Of a stretch of DNA of 64,000 nucleotides, positions 56,995 to 64,000 are shown piece by piece; within the stretch, counting starts at the first letter, position 1; the number at the start of each line of letters is the position of its first letter. The notes beneath the pieces are model-generated. The model saw nothing but the letters and a program-made list of their open reading frames with translations, was not told the DNA's origin and made no database searches. The stretch lies in the NCBI GenBank assembly GCA_003251535.1, contig QKFD01000095.1, positions 1 to 64,000 on the forward strand, read 5' to 3'. The stretch comes from Chromatiales bacterium (GTDB lineage Bacteria > Pseudomonadota > Gammaproteobacteria > Thiohalomonadales > Thiohalomonadaceae). Made by a program: the position numbers and the translations under genes.

Positions 56995-57891
56995 TTATCC
57001 GATTCGAGCAAGGAGTTGTTCAATCACGTCGCAGGCCTGCCGCTGCCGCAACGTCCTCGCCTCACGTTGCTCTGGTTCGTCACCTTCGCCCAGCTCGAAC
57101 TTGGCGACCGACACCGGACCATCCTTGCGATAACCTTCGGCTTTCTCGTCGCTTGCGAAGCGGCTGCGCAGGATTGCCAGCGAGGCCTCGACGACGGTAC
57201 CGTGCTTGCCGTTGCGCTCCTTGTGGAAAGCCGCAGCCACGGCGTCCAGTCCTTCAGATGCGTGTTCAATGCAATAGATCAGATCGTGCGCGTCCTTGCG
57301 TTCAAAGCGCTGATCGAAGGCGAACGACTTCAGGCAGGTAAAGCTGACGAGGTTGGCATGCTTGATGTGTTCCGTCGCGATTCCGTTGCCACCGAGGAGT
57401 TCAGCCTGGATCTCGGTGACTTGGTGAAGGTCAAAAACGATGGAGGAATATGGGATATTCAGTGCCGAGATCGTGCCTTCGGTCGGCAATGGCTGCACCT
57501 TGCCACCAGCGATGTCCGGTGCATCCGCCAGCAGTTCCAACACCATCAACGCGCCATGTTCAGTGCGGGTCTGCCAACGCCAGGAAAGCTTTGTACCGGC
57601 GCTGTTCTCGGCCCGCTCGAACCCCATCTTCTTGAGGTTGTCTTCGAGTGTGTGATACGCCTCGGTATCCGCCAGGATTTGCAGGTCGATCACGATGTCC
57701 ACGTCCAGAGTGCCTGCGTGCGCCGGCACTACCGGAGGCCGTGCGGCAACGAGATAGCGCGGCGTGAGTCCCCCGATCAGGTAAACCGACTCTTTCCACG
57801 GTCCGAGTCCGCGCAGCAGCGTCACAAGGACGCGTTCGCAGTCCACCGTGTACTGGTCGCTGTAGCCATCAAACGTCGCGGGCTTAGCCAT
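56995..57891 (-). CDS. AbiEii-like nucleotidyltransferase
   Basis: A 298-residue protein with a minimal nucleotidyltransferase core: Gly-Gly at 40-41 (LIGGLTPRYLV) and the metal-binding DxD at Asp63/Asp65 (GTLDVDIVID). The following helical part has a YC-rich region (LIYCIEHASEG). It resembles type IV toxin-antitoxin AbiEii-type toxins. Its ATG overlaps the stop of the upstream AbiEi-like gene by one base (TAATG), and the caspase gene follows nine bases later. The target (NTP transfer to RNA or protein) is unknown. Confidence 0.75.
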   Translation of the reverse strand: MAKPATFDGYSDQYTVDCERVLVTLLRGLGPWKESVYLIGGLTPRYLVAARPPVVPAHAGTLDVDIVIDLQILADTEAYHTLEDNLKKMGFERAENSAGTKLSWRWQTRTEHGALMVLELLADAPDIAGGKVQPLPTEGTISALNIPYSSIVFDLHQVTEIQAELLGGNGIATEHIKHANLVSFTCLKSFAFDQRFERKDAHDLIYCIEHASEGLDAVAAAFHKERNGKHGTVVEASLAILRSRFASDEKAEGYRKDGPVSVAKFELGEGDEPEQREARTLRQRQACDVIEQLLARIG

Positions 57892-58979
57892 TAGAAGCCA
57901 ATCCTTTCCTTGCGTAAGTGCTCGGCCATTTCCTTGGCGCGGCCTTCACCGCGCAAGAGGTCGAGATAGATCTGGACCGGACTGGCCAGCCAAACACCCC
58001 CGACGTTTTGCCGGAACAGCAGTTCTCCCGCCGATTTCGTCTCGATGACCGCGAGGTTTGCCCCTTCATTGACGACGCGCGCGCCCAGCTCAGCCATTGC
58101 CGTCTCGGCACTGGTGCTGGGTAGCAGTCGAACTCGCACCTGTGAGATGCCGGACAAGAAGGGGGCATAGCGCTGTGCAGCGGCTTCGTAGCTCACCGCG
58201 TAGGCGACCTGATGCGAATCGAACATCTGGCCGAGCCGTTCGATCAGTGCATCAGATTTCAATCCAGGCACGAAGTACCGGCGCAGCACTGGCGTGCGCT
58301 GCGTGGCGAGTTGCTTCACCCAAGCATCGAGCAACGCACTGGGTTCTCGCAGATGCCGTTCCTTACTCGGCCCCTGTCCTCGCGACACCAACCAGTCGAA
58401 CCGCTCCAGCTCACTAAGTACGTCCGAGGCCGTGGATGGGGCCACCTGCGCCCGTTCGGCCACTTCGGTAACACCAAACCATTCCTCGTGATTGACCAGG
58501 AGCGCATACAAAACCTGGGCACGCCGCCCGGAGAAGAGCGACCGCACCGACTTTTCCAAAGTCTTCGGAGGCGGCTTGTCGATGTAGACGTAGGCACCAG
58601 GGGCCGGCAGGAACAGGCTTCCGCCGCTGTCGAAGTAGCCGATGCGCTCCGCTCTGAGCAATTCTTTCGCCCCCGGTGAGAGCGACTCGGCGATCAGCAG
58701 GTGCTGCACGTCGGCGTAGTGACCATGCTGCAGCGACTTCAACTGCCACAACGCCTGGCGCACATCTCGGGGATAGACGGACTTCTTTGCCTCAACCAAC
58801 AAGACAATCGACTTACCGGCGACGTGCAGATCAATCTTCGCGTCGACGCGACCAGCGGCTTGAGCAGCAGGTTCTGACTGAGTCAACTCGGCATGCACGT
58901 CCGGCAACTCCCGGAGTGAATCCAAGAGCTGCTCGATCAGAGCGTGTTCTACGAAGGTCGATTCGGTCATAACGGCCAT
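57891..58979 (-). CDS. AbiEi-like regulator with nuclease-like N-terminus
   Basis: A 362-residue protein resembling type IV AbiEi-family antitoxins. Residues 40-90 have a PD-(D/E)XK-like layout (Asp50, then LLVEAKK with Glu63 and Lys65, then QALWQLKSLQ), followed by an HTH region (about 160-200; VTEVAERAQVAPSTASDVL) and a C-terminal domain ending AEHLRKERIGF. The start at 58979 is chosen because AGGAAATA precedes it; an ATG at 58970 and a frame to 59045 are alternatives. It is first in the operon, fits an autoregulated antitoxin, and overlaps the next gene. Confidence 0.75.
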   Translation of the reverse strand: MAVMTESTFVEHALIEQLLDSLRELPDVHAELTQSEPAAQAAGRVDAKIDLHVAGKSIVLLVEAKKSVYPRDVRQALWQLKSLQHGHYADVQHLLIAESLSPGAKELLRAERIGYFDSGGSLFLPAPGAYVYIDKPPPKTLEKSVRSLFSGRRAQVLYALLVNHEEWFGVTEVAERAQVAPSTASDVLSELERFDWLVSRGQGPSKERHLREPSALLDAWVKQLATQRTPVLRRYFVPGLKSDALIERLGQMFDSHQVAYAVSYEAAAQRYAPFLSGISQVRVRLLPSTSAETAMAELGARVVNEGANLAVIETKSAGELLFRQNVGGVWLASPVQIYLDLLRGEGRAKEMAEHLRKERIGF

Positions 58980-58990
58980 TATTTCCTGTT

Positions 58991-59052
58991 CAGCGAATAA
59001 CAGCACTATACCGAATATTCGGCATAAACGCCATATTCGCTGCACAGCGAAT
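58991..59052 (-). promoter_or_regulatory. Operator/promoter of the AbiE-caspase operon
   Basis: Upstream of the start codon lie attcgctg-ca-cagcgaat at 59035-59052 (perfect 8-2-8 inverted repeat), a half site cagcgaat at 58991-58998, and the 12-bp palindrome ccgaatattcgg at 59011-59022. Between them, TATAGT on the minus strand (59005-59010) looks like a -10 element. Placement is typical of an autoregulated toxin-antitoxin promoter. Confidence 0.65.
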
Positions 59053-59053
59053 T

Positions 59054-59767
59054 ACCTTATTGGTAGCCTGGATGCGGCGATCGTCCCGGCGTTCCGCCGT
59101 CGGGCTCGCGGGCGTTGCCCCATGCCTTGTGCCGAGTCATGGCCATGCGGCGTTGATCCCTGACGCCTCCGGCCTTCTGGGCCTGCGCGCTTCGCTTGCC
59201 CATCCGTGGTGTCGTCGGGGGGCGTGTGGGCGGTCTTGCTGTTCCCTTCACCGTATCACGGCGTTCTCGCCGGCAAGGGCTGCGTGTGCAAGCGTGCTTG
59301 CGGCCCTCTGGCCCTCTGCGCCTCCCGACTGCTTGCGCTGCGCCATGCCGCTGCTCGACAAGCGCTTGTACGCGAGTATGGAGCACCAGAACGAGATGGG
59401 GTCTGTGCCTCGAACATCGGAAGCGCCCGATGACAGCTTCGTTGCGCTGCCCGCAGCACAGCAGTCCGCATATGGGTGCGGGTCTCATGAAGCTGGACCA
59501 GGGTGTACCGAACAGGCTGGCGCGCCCACGTGCGGCGCACTTTTTCTGTCGGTTTGTCCACGACTGTCCTGGATGCCGTTCAGGCCATCACCGTTACCTC
59601 CAGGCACCGCCCCCACTCAGCCGGATCGGCGGGCCAGGGGCGAGTGGGTTCCATAGTTTCTCCAAACTCCGTGCGCAATTGCTCCCTACCATCGCCTTCA
59701 ACATGGAAGGCGCAACTGTCCTGAGCAGGAGAACGAAAAGATCCCAAAACGCCGGAGGAGATTTGTT
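59054..59767. other. Right flank of island without a convincing gene
   Basis: 714 bases with many overlapping arginine/proline-rich frames in both directions, none with a ribosome-binding site or known domain. Likely mobile-element remnant; the AOS-GNAT gene's ribosome-binding site (GGAGGAG) starts at its right end. The exact island end and attachment site cannot be placed. Confidence 0.5.
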
Positions 59768-62242
59768 ATGCAACAGCGGGTGCATAGTGTCGTCGATACC
59801 ATCTACCAAGTTGTTGAAGACGGTCTGCGACGCGGGGTTGCGCACCTCAGCACCAACGACCGACGGCTCGATGGCCGCGGGGTGACCATCCGCGATCAGC
59901 CGGTACTCAACTTCGGTTCATGCAGCTATCTGGGATTGGAGACCGACCCCCGGCTCATTGAGGGGATCCAGGTGGCGGCAGAGCAGTTTGGCTCTCAGTT
60001 CTCCTCCTCCCGCGCCTACCTCTCCCTCGGGCTCTACGACATCCTGGAGGAGCAGCTTGCCCGGCTCTTCGGACAACCGGTGGTCGTCGGCGCCTCTACC
60101 TCGCTGCTGCATCAGTCGGCGCTGCCGGTCTTGGTGGAGGAGGGGGATGCGGTGATCTTGGACCACATGGTCCACGCCAGCGTGCAGAACGCGGCACAAC
60201 TGCTCAAGGCGCGCGGCATCCGCATTGAAGTGGTGCGCCACAGCCGGCTCGACCAGCTGGAGGAGAAGGTGGTGGCGCTGAAGGCGCGCCACCGCAAGGT
60301 GTGGTATTTGGCGGATGGGGTCTACTCCATGTACGGTGACTTTGCCCCGTTACCGGCGTTGGAGCAGCTGTTGGCGCGCCATGAACAGCTCTGGCTCTAT
60401 ATCGATGATGCCCATGGCATGGGCTGGACCGGTCCGCACGGCTGCGGCGTTGTGCATAGCCGCCTCAGGGGGCAGCCCAAGGTGGTGTTGGCGGTCTCGC
60501 TCAATAAATCCTTTGCCGCCGCGGGTGGTGCCGTGGTGTTGCCGGACCCGGCACTGGCCAAGCGGGTGCGCGCCTGTGGACCCACTCTGATCTTCTCGGG
60601 TCCCATCCAGCCCCCGATGCTGGGGGCCTGCATCGCCTCCGCCGAGATCCACCTCTCCGCTGAGCTGCCGGCGCTACAGGCCGAGCTTGCCGAGCGGGTC
60701 GAGTTTGTCAATCAGACCATCCGCGCACTCGGTCTACCGCAGATCGCCCACAACGAGTCACCCCTCTTCTTCATCCCCATCGGCCTGCCAAAGTTGGTCT
60801 ACGGATTGATCGAGGCGCTGCACGACGCCGGCTTCCACGCCAATGGCGGCCTCTTCCCGGCGGTGCCGATGATGCGGGGCGGGCTGCGTTTCACCGTCAC
60901 CCGCCACCTCGGCCAGGCGGAGATCGGCGCCATGCTGGAGCGGGTACACCACGCCTACTGCCGCCTGACCCAGGCGGAGGGGATCACCCCGCAGGGCCTG
61001 GCGCAGAACTTTCGGATGCCCCATCTGGCTGAGTGCGACTGGTCTGCTCGAACCCCGCGTGGTCATGGGGCGGCGGCAGTCGCCCTATTGGAGTCGGCGC
61101 GCCCCACCACTGCGGCGGCGGCGCCCTCGCGGCGCGGTCTGCGCCTGCATAGCCAGGCCACCCTCTCACCGTCGGAGGCCGCCCATTGGGACCAGCTGAT
61201 CGCCGGTCGCGGACCCATGACCTCTGCAACCCTGGAGGTGCTATCGCAGGTGTTTGTCGGCCAGGATGAGACCCAGCGGATCGACCTGCGCCACGTGCGA
61301 GTCGAGGATGCCCTGGGGGCGACGGTGCTGGCGACCTTCTACGTGGTGGCATTGGTCAAGGATGACATGTTTGAGAGCGCCGAGATCTCCCTGGCAGTGG
61401 AGGTGCGGCGCAGGAGTGAACCGCTCTATCTCACCTCCCGGGCCGTGGTGTTGGGCTCGCCGGTCAGCAGTGGTGACCCGCTCTATCTGGATCGGCAACA
61501 CCCGCAGTGGCGCGGTGCCGTGGCGATGCTGATAGATGAGTTAAAGGGGGTGATGGCGGCCGAGGGGGCCTCGCGCATCATGCTCCGCGACTTTCCGCAG
61601 GGGGACGATGAGGCGCTGCGCGACCTGCTGTTTGAGAATGGCCTGAGCGAATATCGGTTACCGGACAAGTTGCTACTCAACGACCTGACCTGGCGCAATC
61701 GACTGGAGTTTCTCCAGCGGCTCGGCAGTAAATACCGCTACAACGTGCGCCGAGAGGCGCTCGACTGGGAGGGGCACTTTGTGGTCGAGACCACGCCCCC
61801 CCAGGGGCAGGATGAGCTAATGGCGTGCTATCAGCTCTACTGCCAGGTGCAGGAGCGGGGGGCCGAGATCAATGTCTTCCGCCTCCCCTTTGCCTATTTC
61901 GAGGCCATCTGCGCCGATCCGAGCTACGACATCATCCGCCTCTATCTCCGGGATGGTGCGGCACACGCGCCGGTGGCGGTGATGTTTAGCCATGTCGCCG
62001 ATCGGCGGTATAGCGCCCTCATGGTGGGGCTCGACTACGAGCACCTCTATCGCCACAAGGTCTACAAACAGATCCTGTTCCAAACCGTAGAGCGGGCCCG
62101 CGCCCTGGGTTGCGCGACCCTGGACCTCGGTTTTACCGCCACCTTGGAGAAGAAGAAGCTCGGCGCCCGCCCGCAACCGACCTGTGCCTATGTGATGTTG
62201 GATGACCACTACCAGGCGGAGGTGCTCCACTCCATTGCTTGA
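59768..62242 (+). CDS. Alpha-oxoamine synthase fused to GNAT-type domain
   Basis: An 824-residue fusion. The N-terminal 400 residues are a PLP-dependent alpha-oxoamine synthase (BioF, KBL and serine palmitoyltransferase family): LNFGSCSYLGLE, DDAHGMGWTG and the PLP Lys247 in VSLNKSFAAAGG. The C-terminal region (about 450-824) is a GNAT/BioF2-like acyltransferase (for example YRYNVRREALDW, VGLDYEHLYRHKVYKQILF). Similar two-domain proteins occur in other gammaproteobacteria; the product (acyl-CoA condensed with an amino acid, then acylated) is not known. The start follows GGAGGAG. It is on the host side of the island. Confidence 0.85.
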   Translation: MQQRVHSVVDTIYQVVEDGLRRGVAHLSTNDRRLDGRGVTIRDQPVLNFGSCSYLGLETDPRLIEGIQVAAEQFGSQFSSSRAYLSLGLYDILEEQLARLFGQPVVVGASTSLLHQSALPVLVEEGDAVILDHMVHASVQNAAQLLKARGIRIEVVRHSRLDQLEEKVVALKARHRKVWYLADGVYSMYGDFAPLPALEQLLARHEQLWLYIDDAHGMGWTGPHGCGVVHSRLRGQPKVVLAVSLNKSFAAAGGAVVLPDPALAKRVRACGPTLIFSGPIQPPMLGACIASAEIHLSAELPALQAELAERVEFVNQTIRALGLPQIAHNESPLFFIPIGLPKLVYGLIEALHDAGFHANGGLFPAVPMMRGGLRFTVTRHLGQAEIGAMLERVHHAYCRLTQAEGITPQGLAQNFRMPHLAECDWSARTPRGHGAAAVALLESARPTTAAAAPSRRGLRLHSQATLSPSEAAHWDQLIAGRGPMTSATLEVLSQVFVGQDETQRIDLRHVRVEDALGATVLATFYVVALVKDDMFESAEISLAVEVRRRSEPLYLTSRAVVLGSPVSSGDPLYLDRQHPQWRGAVAMLIDELKGVMAAEGASRIMLRDFPQGDDEALRDLLFENGLSEYRLPDKLLLNDLTWRNRLEFLQRLGSKYRYNVRREALDWEGHFVVETTPPQGQDELMACYQLYCQVQERGAEINVFRLPFAYFEAICADPSYDIIRLYLRDGAAHAPVAVMFSHVADRRYSALMVGLDYEHLYRHKVYKQILFQTVERARALGCATLDLGFTATLEKKKLGARPQPTCAYVMLDDHYQAEVLHSIA

Positions 62243-62355
62243 CGCCCCACGGCCGGTAATTAGCGCTTAGCTGGCCCACCCGGGATGGCACAAAGCGCCC
62301 GCAGCGCCTGACATATTGGCGCAACCAAGAGGACTCAAAGTAGCGCCGGCTGGTG

Positions 62356-62375
62356 CAGCGGCATCGATGCCGCTG
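62356..62375. repeat. 20-bp perfect palindrome
   Basis: cagcggcatc and its complement gatgccgctg meet without a loop between the AOS-GNAT gene and the next gene. It could be an operator or part of a terminator; there is no U-run. Confidence 0.6.
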
Positions 62376-62441
62376 GTCACCGGGGCAGCCGATCAGCGGT
62401 CGGCGCGGGTCATCGGCTAGGCATAGGTGCGAGGCGGAGAG

Positions 62442-62930
62442 ATGGCGGCAACACGTGAACAGGCGCTGGCGGAGATCCGCCGCCGGGGGCGCCCCTCCAA
62501 CAGAGGTCTGATCACTGCGATCCTGCTCCCCGCCGCCCTGGCGCTGGGTGCGTGGGCGCTGGGGCAGGAGAGCAGCGCTTTAGGGGCAGTGCTGCTGTCG
62601 GTCGCTACCATGCTACTGCTGATAGTCGCCGCCCTCTGGAGCCTGGGGGGCCATCTGGTACGGGCGAGTCGGGCACTGGAGCAGGGGCGCCGCGTGGAGA
62701 GTCGGGTACGGCTCTCCACGGGGGACGATGGCGAGGGCGACCTCTACCTGCGCTACGAACATCAAGGCCGTCAGTGGGAGTGTCAGGTGATCCCCTACGG
62801 CACCCCACCCACCGTGGGGGAGCACACGGCCGAGACCTATCTACTCCCGGGACGGGAGGCACCGGTTCTGTGGTGTATCGCAGAGGGTGTGCTGCTCCCC
62901 AGGGGTCAACCAAACGCCGTCCGGCGCTGA
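62442..62930 (+). CDS. Small two-helix membrane protein
   Basis: A 162-residue protein with two hydrophobic helices (about 24-45 and 50-75) and a C-terminal soluble domain (YLRYEHQGRQWECQVIPYGT, then a GREAPVLWC strand). Start at 62442, with GAGGCGGAG upstream. The layout resembles DUF3592-type membrane proteins, but I cannot be sure. Function unknown. Confidence 0.65.
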   Translation: MAATREQALAEIRRRGRPSNRGLITAILLPAALALGAWALGQESSALGAVLLSVATMLLLIVAALWSLGGHLVRASRALEQGRRVESRVRLSTGDDGEGDLYLRYEHQGRQWECQVIPYGTPPTVGEHTAETYLLPGREAPVLWCIAEGVLLPRGQPNAVRR

Positions 62931-63028
62931 GTCACTGGACACCGCCCGGTAGGTGTCGAGGTCGTCGGTGGCTGGGCCGCTACGTCATGTTCCGCGCCCC
63001 TCCTGCCAACGCCCTCTAGCTGGATGTC

Positions 63029-63056
63029 GGCGCCGCGCGGCGGGGGGCGCGGCGCC
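63029..63056. terminator. GC-rich hairpin after TonB receptor gene
   Basis: ggcgccgcgc and gcgcggcgcc pair around eight bases, just past the receptor stop at 63066. No U-tail. Confidence 0.5.
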
Positions 63057-63065
63057 GTGCTCCGG

Positions 63066-64000
63066 CTAGAAGGTGTAGCTGACGGTGATGGAGCCGTGGC
63101 GGCCAGGGGCGGGATAGAGCCGCTCGACGGTGGAGTAGCCGGCCCAAGCGGCGTAGCTCGGGTAGCGCTCATCGGTGAGGTTGTCGATGCGGCCGGTCAC
63201 CCGCCAGGCGCCCTGCTCCCAGTGGGCGGCCAGGTTGAACTCATCCACGGCGTCCAGTTTGGCCAGTTGATTCTCGTAGTCGGAGTCCTGGTAGCGCTCG
63301 CCGGTGTGGAGCCACTCGCCGTGGAGGCGCCAGTGGTCGGTGAACTGCCAGTCGGCGCCGAGGCGGCTGCTCACCCGGGCGACGAAGGGGATCTCCTTAC
63401 CGGAGAAGGGGCCGCCGCTCATCTTGGGATCGGTGTAGCTGAGGGCGCCGTTGAGCCGCAGCTTGGCGTTGAGCGCCACCTCCGCCTCGGCGATGGCGCC
63501 GCTGCGGCGGGTCTTCTCCAGATTGACATTGGCCCCGCTCCCCCATGGGCCGGGGGCGGTGCTGTCGAAGTCGATCTCATGGTCGAGATCGAGTCGCCAG
63601 GCCAGCAGTTTGGCGCGGTGTCCCCCCGCCGCCCACTCCGCCCCTAGCTCATAGGAGACGCCGGTCTGGGTGTCGAGGCCGCTGCTGCCGGGGGAGACAA
63701 AGGTCAGTTCATCCAGCTTGGCGAAGCGGAAGTTACCGTCACGGCGGGCGAGGAGGGTCCACTCCGGGGTGAGGGTGTAGCGCGCCCCCAGCTCCCACAC
63801 CGTGACTCGATCGCGTTCATCCACCCCTGCACCGGCGGCGCCTAGGTCGTACTTCACCTCTGCGGTGCGACCGCCGACGGTGAGGCCGAGCTGGGCGGTG
63901 ATCGGCACCACCGTCTGGAGGTAGAGGGCGTTGGTCTGCTGTTCGGCGTCGGTGGCGGTGTAGGCGGAGTCGAAGCGGTAGTCGATGCGATCGAGGTCGG
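63066..64000 (-). CDS. 3' part of a TonB-dependent receptor
   Basis: The C-terminal 311 codons of an outer-membrane beta-barrel, open to the window end with no start in view. Alternating strands and the closing segments IDNLTDERYPSYAAWAG and the aromatic C-terminus SITVSYTF are typical of TonB-dependent receptors. The plug domain and TonB box are outside, so the ligand (siderophore, cobalamin or other) cannot be told. Confidence 0.85.
   Translation of the reverse strand, partial: DLDRIDYRFDSAYTATDAEQQTNALYLQTVVPITAQLGLTVGGRTAEVKYDLGAAGAGVDERDRVTVWELGARYTLTPEWTLLARRDGNFRFAKLDELTFVSPGSSGLDTQTGVSYELGAEWAAGGHRAKLLAWRLDLDHEIDFDSTAPGPWGSGANVNLEKTRRSGAIAEAEVALNAKLRLNGALSYTDPKMSGGPFSGKEIPFVARVSSRLGADWQFTDHWRLHGEWLHTGERYQDSDYENQLAKLDAVDEFNLAAHWEQGAWRVTGRIDNLTDERYPSYAAWAGYSTVERLYPAPGRHGSITVSYTF

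Noticed and set aside
59057-59885. Long arginine/proline-rich frames in the island's right flank
   Set aside because: Several frames overlap in both strands at once, which is typical of GC-rich non-coding DNA; one runs into the AOS-GNAT gene in the wrong frame.
1-64000. CRISPR arrays and tRNA or rRNA genes
   Set aside because: No array of regularly spaced repeats and no recognisable tRNA cloverleaf or rRNA sequence was seen; the only tandem array has no spacers.

Overview
The window is GC-rich chromosomal DNA that looks like a sulfur-oxidising, nitrogen-fixing gammaproteobacterium, Chromatiales-like. The evidence is two flavocytochrome c sulfide dehydrogenase (FCSD) flavoprotein genes (one with its diheme partner fccA), a nifE-nifN-nifX block behind a sigma-54 promoter, a FabY-type ketoacyl synthase, PAP-type polyphosphate kinase, HD-GYP and CHASE2 signalling, and many c-type cytochromes. 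The species cannot be named from this sequence.

Layout. 1-7253 (minus): an operon-like run of a 1328-residue secreted protein (three CBM2 cellulose-binding modules, fibronectin III, an FccA-like diheme cytochrome, a further heme domain, DUF1587/1592/1588/1585 module), a Tat-exported DUF1552 protein and an FccB paralogue. 7505-8365: a divergent LuxR-type regulator. 8400-13585 (plus): a small orphan gene, then nifE, nifN, nifX, a TIM-barrel protein and a Nfu-like scaffold. 13604-23018: GlxA-type regulator, fabY, LysR regulator, cytochrome b561, YceI, a MarR-methyltransferase fusion, a tandem HD/HD-GYP protein and an acyltransferase-like gene. 23159-29451: DUF3179 protein, a 15-bp tandem repeat, and a LysM/FecR - CHASE2 kinase (frameshifted) - OmpR regulator cluster. 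29993-33490 (minus): tetraheme NapC-like cytochrome, ankyrin protein, fccA, fccB, ending at a clean intrinsic terminator. 33808-54720: housekeeping and envelope genes, including a thioredoxin-HEAT fusion, an MBL hydrolase, NfeD/stomatin, Sel1 proteins, a chemoreceptor, PAP, an M12B-like protease, a FeoB-like transporter, an M48 protease, YbjQ proteins, an NtrC-type two-component pair and a DUF599 protein.

54997-59767 is an accessory island with different base composition. It has a tyrosine integrase broken by an in-frame amber codon, then a tight convergent three-gene operon (AbiEi-like regulator with a PD-(D/E)XK-like N-terminus, an AbiEii-like nucleotidyltransferase, a caspase-fold protease) behind palindromic operators, then about 700 bp without a convincing gene. 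After the island come a large alpha-oxoamine synthase-GNAT fusion, a small membrane protein, and the 3' part of a TonB-dependent receptor cut by the window end.

Two candidate new systems stand out. (1) An FCSD-like complex in which the diheme subunit appears to be embedded in a cellulose-binding DUF1592 protein (678-7253). (2) An island-borne AbiE-type nucleotidyltransferase operon with a caspase as third gene (56257-58979), probably anti-phage or abortive-infection in nature. Both functions are inferred from domains and gene order only.
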